From Myxococcales bacterium (GTDB lineage: Bacteria > Myxococcota_A > Polyangia > Polyangiales > Houyiibacteriaceae): a stretch of DNA of 12,245 nt. Shown here in pieces: positions 6,690 to 12,245 of the stretch. Each line of letters starts with the position of its first letter. Position 1 is the stretch's first letter. A model generated the notes under the pieces. It was not told the origin of the DNA. It made no database searches and saw only the letters and a list, made by a program, of their open reading frames with translations. The position numbers were made by a program, and so were the translations under genes. The stretch spans positions 1 to 12,245 of the forward strand of contig JAUXFZ010000027.1 in the NCBI GenBank assembly GCA_030622585.1, written 5' to 3'.

Positions 6690-6718
6690 AGCATACGCGA
6701 ACCATTCGTTTACGTCAT
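6690..6718 (-). promoter_or_regulatory. Candidate promoter of the cNMP-binding gene, leaderless geometry
   Basis: On the minus strand ATGACG (6713-6718), a 17-base spacer and TATGCT (6690-6695) match the -35/-10 consensus at 4 of 6 positions each. Only 6 bases (6684-6689) separate the -10 from the ATG at 6683, so transcription would start at or next to the start codon. Confidence 0.45.
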
Positions 6719-6751
6719 GGAATCGAAGGGGATAGACGTTGGCGCTGCGGC

Positions 6752-7609
6752 CTACGGGCGTGGATCTGCGCCCAGCACGACATTGTCGATCAGGCGCGTC
6801 GTTCCGAGATGCGCGGCCACCGCGATCAACAGACCAGACGGAGCCCCTGTCGGGGACACGAGTGTGTCTGGGTCGACGGCTGCCACGTAGTCGACTCGAT
6901 CAAAATCGGGTTGCACTTGCTTCGCTGCGAGGGAGCGCAAGGTTTCGGCGTCTCGTTCGCCCTCGGCCCATGCATCGTGGGCGGCTCGCAGTCCAGAGAC
7001 GATGCCGAGCGCGCGAGCCCGTTCGGCATCGGACAGGTACCGATTGCGGGAGGACAAAGCGAGGCCGTCCGGCTCGCGAACGATGGGGCATCCCACGACC
7101 TCGACAGGCATGTCGAGATCGCGCGCCATCCGCGAGAGGATTTTCCACTGCTGATAGTCCTTGCGGCCGAACATTGCGCTGCAGGGACCGGTCAGGTTGA
7201 ATAGCTTGGCCACGACCGTGGTCACGCCGTCGAAATGCGCCGGACGGCACTCGCCTTCGAGCGGCGTGGCGAGGTCTCCGATGGACACGTTCGTTTGGAA
7301 CTGGTCCGGGTACATCGCGTTAGGCGCCGGGGCGAACACCAAATCGACGCCGAGTTCGCGACAGCCCGCCAGGTCGTTTTCGAAATTTCGCGGGTAGCGA
7401 TCGAGATCCTCCCCAGGCCCGAACTGCAGAGGATTGACGAAGATGGTCACCGCGACGAAGTCGGTGCGGATCTTGGCAGCCTCGACGAGAGAGAAGTGCC
7501 CGTCGTGGAGCGCACCCATGGTCGGCACGAGCCCGACGCTGCAGGCACCGGCGCGCGCATCATCGCAGGGCTGCCGAAATTCGGCAGGCTTGCGGACGAC
7601 GGTGGTCAC
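6752..7609 (-). CDS. panC: Pantothenate synthetase (pantoate--beta-alanine ligase)
   Basis: PanC joins pantoate and beta-alanine using ATP via a pantoyl-adenylate, the last step to vitamin B5 before coenzyme A synthesis, in the cytoplasm. The 285-residue length is normal. The nucleotidyltransferase HIGH-type motif is P29-T-M-G-A-L-H-D-G-H38. TIFVNPLQFGPGEDLDRYPR, the FGRKDYQQ segment (147-154) and the KMSKS-like loop REPDGLALSSRNRYLS (178-193) complete the active site. The start codon is GTG (7607-7609), overlapping the panB stop by four bases (GTGA), which indicates translational coupling. There is no break or missing motif, and the identification is secure. Confidence 0.96.
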   Translation of the reverse strand: MTTVVRKPAEFRQPCDDARAGACSVGLVPTMGALHDGHFSLVEAAKIRTDFVAVTIFVNPLQFGPGEDLDRYPRNFENDLAGCRELGVDLVFAPAPNAMYPDQFQTNVSIGDLATPLEGECRPAHFDGVTTVVAKLFNLTGPCSAMFGRKDYQQWKILSRMARDLDMPVEVVGCPIVREPDGLALSSRNRYLSDAERARALGIVSGLRAAHDAWAEGERDAETLRSLAAKQVQPDFDRVDYVAAVDPDTLVSPTGAPSGLLIAVAAHLGTTRLIDNVVLGADPRP

Positions 7610-8517
7610 CCCTGGGGTCCGTGGCCAGTGTGGGGATCTCGCACGAGGGTGAGGCTCGACGCGGGGGCCGGGGTGCCAGTCTTCTTCACGTTGCCGAAGC
7701 CGTGCTCTTCGCTCGGGAACACCCCGGCGCGAACCTCGTCGCGGTAGCGCCGCGCGGCGGTCAAGCCTTCCTCGAAAAACTCAGCATACCGCTTCACGAA
7801 TTTAGGCTTTAGGTCGGGCGTCAGGCCGAGCAGGTCGTAGCAGACCAGCACTTGGCCGTCGCAGTGGGGGCCCGCGCCGATGCCGATGGTCGGGATGTCG
7901 ACCTCGTCGGTGATCCGTTTGGCGAGGTCAGTCGGGATGCCTTCGAGCACCAAGGCGTACGCGCCCGCGTCGGCTACGGCTTTGGCGTCGGCCAACACGC
8001 GGGCCGCAGCCCTTTCGGACTTGCCCTGTACCCGGAAGCCGCCCATCGCATGCACGCTCTGGGGCGTCAGCCCCACATGCGCCATGACCGGAATGCCTGC
8101 GTGGACGATGCGCGCGATCGTCGGGGCGGCATCGACCCCGCCTTCGAGCTTGACCGATTGCGCCCCTCCTTCGGAGAGAAACCGGCCTGCGTTCGTGAGG
8201 GCCTGCTCGGGGCTCACCTGCCAACTGAGAAATGGCATGTCGCCGACCACGTGCGCGCGGCGCGTCCCTCGGGCTACGGCGCGGCAGTGATAGATCACCT
8301 CGTCGACCGTGACGGGGAGGGTGGAGTCGTGCCCCTGCACCACCATGCCGAGCGAATCCCCTACGAGCAGGACGTCGATGCCAGCATCGTCGAATAGGCG
8401 CGCGAACGTCGCGTCGTACGCGGTCACCATGGCGATGCGCTTGCCATCGCGCTTCATCCTGCGAATACGCGGCACCGTGACGGGCCGCTCCTCGGACGCG
8501 TGTCCTGTTCCGCTCAT
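7606..8517 (-). CDS. panB: 3-methyl-2-oxobutanoate hydroxymethyltransferase (ketopantoate synthase)
   Basis: PanB transfers a hydroxymethyl group from 5,10-methylene-tetrahydrofolate to alpha-ketoisovalerate, the committed step of pantothenate synthesis. Family marks are VTVPRIRRMK (13-22), IAMVTAYD, the metal-binding G53-D54-S-L-G loop, VVGDMPF (D93), VKLEGG, MAHVGLTPQS and a second-half LVLEGIP (E192). The tail EEHGFG is where E. coli PanB ends. Here about 28 more residues follow, rich in Gly, Pro and Thr, and they may be flexible. I chose the ATG at 8517 (303 residues). An upstream in-frame ATG at 8583 would add 22 residues unlike the family, and it lies in a promoter-like box (8579-8584). 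There is no strong ribosome site at either start. The panB stop overlaps panC. Confidence 0.95.
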   Translation of the reverse strand: MSGTGHASEERPVTVPRIRRMKRDGKRIAMVTAYDATFARLFDDAGIDVLLVGDSLGMVVQGHDSTLPVTVDEVIYHCRAVARGTRRAHVVGDMPFLSWQVSPEQALTNAGRFLSEGGAQSVKLEGGVDAAPTIARIVHAGIPVMAHVGLTPQSVHAMGGFRVQGKSERAAARVLADAKAVADAGAYALVLEGIPTDLAKRITDEVDIPTIGIGAGPHCDGQVLVCYDLLGLTPDLKPKFVKRYAEFFEEGLTAARRYRDEVRAGVFPSEEHGFGNVKKTGTPAPASSLTLVRDPHTGHGPQG

Positions 8518-8578
8518 GGGATTGATTCGCTTTGGTCGCGGCCAGGTAGATTCCCGGTCCACGCCTCTACGCCCGATA

Positions 8579-8606
8579 AACATAGCACCGATTTACAGGC
8601 CGTCAT
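8579..8606 (-). promoter_or_regulatory. Candidate promoter of panBC
   Basis: Minus strand ATGACG (8601-8606), a 16-base spacer ending TGC, and TATGTT (8579-8584) form a -35 with an extended -10. Transcription would start near 8572, leaving a leader of about 55 bases to the ATG at 8517. The same ATGACG hexamer precedes the cNMP-binding gene's -10. The 126 bases between the panB start and the stop of the TPR gene hold nothing else I can support. Confidence 0.45.
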
Positions 8607-8643
8607 CGACTCGGAAAGCAGCGTGAAATCGGCGGATTAGCCG

Positions 8644-9888
8644 CTATCCCTGCAACAATGCCGTCACCTGTTGGGACAATTCGGCGTCGTCGTCAGAGGT
8701 GAGCGCGTCGGCCCGGGTGAGCATTCGGCGGGCCTCGTCCGTCAGGCCGAGGGCGAGAAGCAGGCGTCCCGTCTCGTAGTGATAGAGCGCGTGTCGCTCC
8801 GTGTCGGTCCCCTGGCTCAGCGCCCGGTAGAGGTCCGCCGCGCGATCCAGTCGTCCGTCGGCTTCGTACAGCTTCGCGAGGGCCGTGGCTGTCGTCGGCG
8901 GGAAATCGGTGATCTGGTGATTCGCAAAGAACTCGACGACTTGCTCGAGAAAACTCTTGGCATCCTCGGGTTTGCCAGCGAGCTCGGACGCCAGTCCAAT
9001 CTCCTCGAGAAGTCGCCAGTCGGTACCGGCCTTCTTTCCGAGTTCGAGCGACGTGTGGAGAACCTCGAGCGCCTCGTCGCCGTGCCCTTTGTCCCGCAGG
9101 AACGCCCCCATGGCGAGGTACGGCCGGTAGTCTTCTGGCAGGGCGTGCACGGCGCCCTCGAAGTACCCCATCGCCTCTTCGAACTCCCCGGCGTCGGCGG
9201 CGAGTCGGGCGAGGGCGAGGTTGGCCGCCAGCTTGGTTTCGCCTCCTTCCTCGTCCTGCAGGGCGCGGAGGAAGCTTTGCAACGCCTCTTTCCCGGCTGG
9301 GACGTCGTTGGCGAGCAGGCGGGCGCGGCCCACTTCCAGCCAGAGATATCGCGGTTCTGATGCGTCGTCGAGGAGCGCTTCGAGCTGAGCGCGAGCGGCG
9401 TCGAACTGCTCCTTGTGCATCGCGAGCAGCCCGTCGATCAAGGCGTCACCGTAGCGGTCGTATTCGTCCGCCTGGGCCTCGCCCCACTGACCCATCAGCA
9501 GGGCGATGCGCTCCTCGTCCGTCGTTTCAGGGGCCGTCGCCTGCTCCTTCGCCTCCTTCGCCTCGAGCCCGTCGAGCAGCCCTTGGGCCTCGTCGTGAAG
9601 CGCCTCGTCGAGCGCAACCTCCAGCGCGCCCTCGAGCTCCTGCTCCGCCAGCTCGATCGAGCCCTGCGCAAGATACTGTCTCGCTTCTTCGATGCGTTGC
9701 CGCGCGATGCCGTCGGTGCATCGTCGAGCCTTCTCTGCGAGCGCTGCATGCGCGCCTTCTGCCGAGGCAGCGAGCGCCTTCTCGTACGTGAGCTTGGCGG
9801 GGCCGTAGTCGCCCGCGGCGTAGAGCGCATCGGCCTTCTTTTCGAGGCCCTCGGGGTCCGCAGCGAACAGCTTTTTGAACAGGCTCAT
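8644..9888 (-). CDS. TPR-repeat protein, unknown function
   Basis: This 414-residue protein opens MSLFKKLFAADPEGLEKKAD and then shows TPR-like helix pairs: about 18-50 (ALYAAGDYGPAKLTYEKAL), 66-100, 150-175, 222-252 (LALARLAADAGEFEEAMGYF), 256-285, 338-362 (LYEADGRLDRAADLY) and 370-395. An acidic linker with many Glu and Lys (about 105-128) breaks the array. No signal peptide or membrane helix is seen, so it is probably a cytoplasmic scaffold. The ATG overlaps the stop of the HEAT-like gene by one base (TGATG), which is strong evidence for coupled translation, and I use this start rather than an upstream in-frame ATG inside that gene. The family is clear but the role is not. The partnership with the HEAT-like and crotonase proteins is the only clue. 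Confidence 0.8.
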   Translation of the reverse strand: MSLFKKLFAADPEGLEKKADALYAAGDYGPAKLTYEKALAASAEGAHAALAEKARRCTDGIARQRIEEARQYLAQGSIELAEQELEGALEVALDEALHDEAQGLLDGLEAKEAKEQATAPETTDEERIALLMGQWGEAQADEYDRYGDALIDGLLAMHKEQFDAARAQLEALLDDASEPRYLWLEVGRARLLANDVPAGKEALQSFLRALQDEEGGETKLAANLALARLAADAGEFEEAMGYFEGAVHALPEDYRPYLAMGAFLRDKGHGDEALEVLHTSLELGKKAGTDWRLLEEIGLASELAGKPEDAKSFLEQVVEFFANHQITDFPPTTATALAKLYEADGRLDRAADLYRALSQGTDTERHALYHYETGRLLLALGLTDEARRMLTRADALTSDDDAELSQQVTALLQG

Positions 9889-10997
9889 CACTCGAATTTC
9901 TTGGAGCGTTGCTTGGCCGCCTGCCGGAGGGCCCCTGGAATGCCGCGGCTTCGCCCCAATGCTCGCAGATCGTTGCGGCGAAGGTGCGCGAGGAACGTCA
10001 TCGACAGGGCAAGGGGCGTCTTCGGGTTGTTGCACAGGTGTCGTTTGATCTCGTAGTTACGAATCCACTCACGCTTCTTGGCGATGAACCGGAGCACGTC
10101 CTCGGAAACCTCGCGGCTCTGCGCGGCGTTCTTGGCCTCGCCGTCGCCCATGGCGGGAGATGCGATTGCCGCCATCGAAACCACGCGGTTCGGGTCGCGC
10201 ACCAGCATCGACCGTGCCGCCGCGTTGCCGAGGAGCGCCATGCGGATCTTCTCGCCGACGTTCATCGCGCGAATTTTGGACTGAAGGGACATGAACTCCT
10301 CCTTGGTCTCCTCTGTGCCATCGGCCTTGTCCCGCTCGACAGCGTCCTGGTCGCTGTCTTCCTCGAGTGCGCTCGCGAACGCGTCGTCGCTCGGCAGCGG
10401 TTCCTCACTTGCCTCGGGGATTAGCTGGCCTTGGATTGCTTTTTTGAGCTCTTCGAACATCGGAATGCCGGTCAGCTCGACGCCGTGGCGCGCCGCGAGC
10501 TCGATCAGACGGTCGGCGGTCGACATGCGGGTGTTGCGGTTCTTGTAGAGGGCTTCGATGATCTGCGGCGCCCCGAGGAGGCGTTGCTGGTTCACGGAGA
10601 TGATCTCGGTGATGCGCTCGGGGCAGTGGGCGGAGATCCTGGCGATGGTCGCGTCGGCCACGGCGTGGTTTTGGACGAGCCGTGCCAGCACCTCGTCGTG
10701 GGTGGAAAAGCGGAGGGCGACCTCATGCAAGACGGCCGGATGGAGGTCCTGGCCGCAAGCGGGCAGCAGCACCGTCTCCGGCAGCCCTGCGAGCGTATCG
10801 CCGGCTGACTTGGAGACCCCGGGGTCGGCGTCGGCGGTGAGTTGCGAGAGCAGCAGCACCAGGTCGCCGCCCTTGACGGGGACCATCCCCCGAGCCGCCA
10901 TCATCCTGGCCGCCGTGGGTCCGTTGGGATCGGCAAAACGACGCAATGGCTCGGGCACGGCGTCGATCGGGATGGGTAGCTCAGGGGTTGCCAACAT
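9888..10997 (-). CDS. HEAT-like repeat protein, unknown function
   Basis: This 369-residue soluble protein has two helical halves joined by an acidic linker (about 195-235, rich in Asp, Glu and Ser). In the first half, short helical units such as ADPGVSKSAGDTLAGLPE and HPAVLHEVALRFS have a HEAT-like cadence. The second half (245-362) includes MALLGNAAARSMLVRDPN, VLRFIAKKREWIRNYEIK, the NNPKTPLALSMTFLAHLR repeat and NDLRALGRSRGIPGALRQ, resembling conserved C-terminal segments of myxobacterial hypothetical proteins I associate with DUF2336/HEAT-type folds. I cannot name a function. A GGGAG lies about 9 bases before the ATG at 10997, inside the end of the crotonase gene 4 bases away. It overlaps the TPR gene by one base, so the two proteins are probably made together and may bind each other. 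Confidence 0.7.
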   Translation of the reverse strand: MLATPELPIPIDAVPEPLRRFADPNGPTAARMMAARGMVPVKGGDLVLLLSQLTADADPGVSKSAGDTLAGLPETVLLPACGQDLHPAVLHEVALRFSTHDEVLARLVQNHAVADATIARISAHCPERITEIISVNQQRLLGAPQIIEALYKNRNTRMSTADRLIELAARHGVELTGIPMFEELKKAIQGQLIPEASEEPLPSDDAFASALEEDSDQDAVERDKADGTEETKEEFMSLQSKIRAMNVGEKIRMALLGNAAARSMLVRDPNRVVSMAAIASPAMGDGEAKNAAQSREVSEDVLRFIAKKREWIRNYEIKRHLCNNPKTPLALSMTFLAHLRRNDLRALGRSRGIPGALRQAAKQRSKKFE

Positions 10998-11001
10998 GGG
11001 T

Positions 11002-11787
11002 CTAGCTCCCGGTGAACTCGGGTTCCCGCTTTTGAAGGATCGCGCTCACCCCTTCCTTGGCGTCGGCCGTGCCCAGGCTCTCCGCTTGAAGCCCCGCCTC
11101 TTGTAGAGCGGCTTCGCGAATCTCCCATTGAAGCCCGCGGCGGATCGAGGCCTTCATCTGGCTCACGGCCTTCGGGGCGGATCCGGCGATTGCGCGTGCG
11201 AGCCCCATGGCGGTCGGGAGCACCTCCTCGGCCTCCTCGGCGTGTGTGACGAGCCCAATGCGAAGCGCCTCGTCTCCGCGGATGAGCTTGCCGGTGAACA
11301 GCAACTCGGAAGCGTGGGCCGCCCCCACCAGCCGAGGGAGCAAATAGCTGATGCCGAGTCCAGAATGGATTCCTAAGCGCGCGAAATTCGCGCCGTATTT
11401 GGCATCCACGTTGGCGACTCGGATGTCGGCAAGGAGGGCGAGACCGAAGCCGCCCCCGACGGTATGGCCGTTCATCGCGGCGATGACGGGAACCTCGACG
11501 TCCAGCACCTGGAGAAATGGCTCGTACATCGCGAAGGACGCGTCCCGGGATGGCTTGCCGAGATCGCTCCGCTGCATCGACGAACGGAGGTCGGCCCCGG
11601 CGCTGAAGCAGCGGCCCTTGCCGGTGATCACGAGGCATCGGAGCTCCTCGTCGCTCCGCGCCTCCCCAATCGCCTCGGAAAACGCATCCAGAAGCTCTGG
11701 AGTCATGGCGTTCCGGTGGTCGGGGCGATTCAAGGTGATCATCCCAATCCGGTTCGCCGCCTCATACAAGACCGCTCGCTCACCCAT
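11002..11787 (-). CDS. Crotonase-fold (enoyl-CoA hydratase/isomerase family) protein
   Basis: This 261-residue protein matches the crotonase fold: MITLNRPDHRNAM (16-28), the oxyanion-hole loop CFSAGADL (60-67), the second loop NGHTVGGGFG (106-115), and LLFTGKLIRGDEALRIGLV. CoA thioester binding is therefore likely, in the cytoplasm. The two glutamates of classical enoyl-CoA hydratase (rat E144 and E164) align with G115 and F135, so straightforward hydration is doubtful. Related proteins with ANFARLGIH-type segments are common in actinobacteria and proteobacteria, and some bind acyl-CoA without hydratase activity. The start at 11787 lacks a Shine-Dalgarno but lies 9 bases from a -10 box. It heads a three-gene unit with the HEAT-like and TPR genes and diverges from ftsE, 95 bases away. 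Confidence 0.88.
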   Translation of the reverse strand: MGERAVLYEAANRIGMITLNRPDHRNAMTPELLDAFSEAIGEARSDEELRCLVITGKGRCFSAGADLRSSMQRSDLGKPSRDASFAMYEPFLQVLDVEVPVIAAMNGHTVGGGFGLALLADIRVANVDAKYGANFARLGIHSGLGISYLLPRLVGAAHASELLFTGKLIRGDEALRIGLVTHAEEAEEVLPTAMGLARAIAGSAPKAVSQMKASIRRGLQWEIREAALQEAGLQAESLGTADAKEGVSAILQKREPEFTGS

Positions 11788-11796
11788 GCTGCGCAG

Positions 11797-11824
11797 ACTC
11801 TAGCCGGACCGAGGCCCTCGGCAA
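11797..11824 (-). promoter_or_regulatory. Candidate promoter of the crotonase operon, with spacer palindrome
   Basis: Minus strand TTGCCG (11819-11824), a 16-base spacer and TAGAGT (11797-11802) give 4 of 6 matches in each hexamer. The -10 ends 9 bases from the ATG, so the leader would be only a few bases. CCGAG-GCC-CTCGG (11809-11821) is a palindrome covering the spacer and -35 edge and could be an operator. Confidence 0.5.
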
Positions 11825-11846
11825 CCGCGGATTGTTGGCCGATTTC

Positions 11847-11876
11847 TTGCCCAGGGGGAGCTGAACGGGGTAGCGG
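11847..11876 (+). promoter_or_regulatory. Weak candidate promoter for ftsE
   Basis: TTGCCC (11847-11852), an 18-base spacer and TAGCGG (11871-11876) sit 6 bases before the ftsE ATG. The -10 is poor (3 of 6), so this is tentative. The G-run at 11854-11860 looks like a ribosome site but is too far from the ATG. Confidence 0.25.
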
Positions 11877-11882
11877 GACTCT

Positions 11883-12245
11883 ATGCAGGGAACCAAGGTC
11901 GTTCGCCCGTTTCCGTTCTTTCGCGCCGGCCAGCGTGCGAGCCAGCCGCAGTTGGCGAAGCCGATTCTGGTCTTAGAGGATGTGTACAAATTCTTCCGGC
12001 CCGACCAGCCGACCCTTCGTGGAGTCGATCTCTCGGTCGAGCGCGGGGAGTTCGTGTTCATCACCGGGCCGAGCGGCGCGGGGAAGAGCACGCTACTGAA
12101 GCTCGTCTACCGCGAGCTCAGAGTCGACGAGGGCCGAGTGCTCTTCTGCGGACGCGACATCGCGCGGCTGACCGATAAGTCGATCCCGTTCCTTCGGCGT
12201 AACCTCGGCATCGTGTTTCAGGACTTCCGCATCATCGATCACTGG
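11883..12245 (+). CDS. ftsE: Cell-division ABC transporter ATPase FtsE, N-terminal part (cut by window edge)
   Basis: The frame is open for 121 codons to the window end. FtsE is the ATPase of the FtsEX complex, which controls septal peptidoglycan hydrolases at the division site from the cytoplasmic face of the membrane. The nucleotide domain begins at about residue 28 (ILVLEDVYKFF). GEFVFITGPSGAGKSTLLKL contains the Walker A, and LRRNLGIVFQDFRIIDHW the Q-loop; both are close to the FtsE pattern. The signature motif and Walker B lie beyond the edge. The first 27 or so residues, rich in Arg, Gln, Pro and Phe, precede the point where most FtsE proteins start. The ATG at 11883 is the first possible start because an in-frame TAG lies 12 bases upstream. 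ftsX probably follows outside the window. Confidence 0.88.
   Translation, partial: MQGTKVVRPFPFFRAGQRASQPQLAKPILVLEDVYKFFRPDQPTLRGVDLSVERGEFVFITGPSGAGKSTLLKLVYRELRVDEGRVLFCGRDIARLTDKSIPFLRRNLGIVFQDFRIIDHW

Noticed and set aside
8631..8645. Small hairpin GCGG-ATTAG-CCGC at the TPR gene stop as a terminator
   Set aside because: The stem has only four firm pairs and no T-run, too weak to call.
8671..9360. 229-codon plus-strand frame opposite the TPR gene
   Set aside because: The TPR repeats on the minus strand are unmistakable, and the antisense frame has no family features.

Overview
The window is GC-rich, densely packed bacterial chromosome. I infer a member of the Myxococcota or a related former deltaproteobacterial lineage. 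The main hints are a secreted cysteine-rich lipoprotein with a Gly/Asp-rich linker behind its lipobox, TPR and HEAT-like proteins of unknown role, and the general gene style. No 16S rRNA or other decisive marker is present. I see no tRNA, rRNA, CRISPR array, insertion sequence or prophage, and no gene-free stretch reaches 300 bases.

Left part (1-2521, minus strand): a run reading right to left of pcm (protein repair methyltransferase), a four-helix HemJ/CopD-like membrane protein, a class C beta-lactamase-fold serine hydrolase, and, after a small hairpin, the start of a TauE/SafE transporter cut by the window edge. Centre-left (2588-6164, plus strand): mch (mesaconyl-CoA hydratase type, double hotdog), a 476-residue cysteine-rich lipoprotein, an unlisted 44-residue very basic protein with a good ribosome-binding site, and ppsR (regulator of PEP synthase or PPDK).

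Centre-right (6174-8517, minus strand): a stand-alone cyclic-nucleotide-binding-domain protein convergent with ppsR, then panC and panB overlapping by four bases (two steps of pantothenate synthesis). Right part (8644-11787, minus strand): a tightly coupled three-gene unit of a crotonase-fold protein, a HEAT-like protein and a TPR protein, divergent from the start of ftsE (11883 to the right edge).

The window is mostly housekeeping metabolism. The parts worth a second look are the 44-residue basic protein with a possible promoter inside the preceding gene, the crotonase lacking both canonical glutamates with its two unknown partners, the lipoprotein with 48 cysteines beyond the lipid cysteine, and several promoter-like boxes lying so close to start codons that leaderless or nearly leaderless transcripts are suggested. 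I found no clear defence or mobile system.
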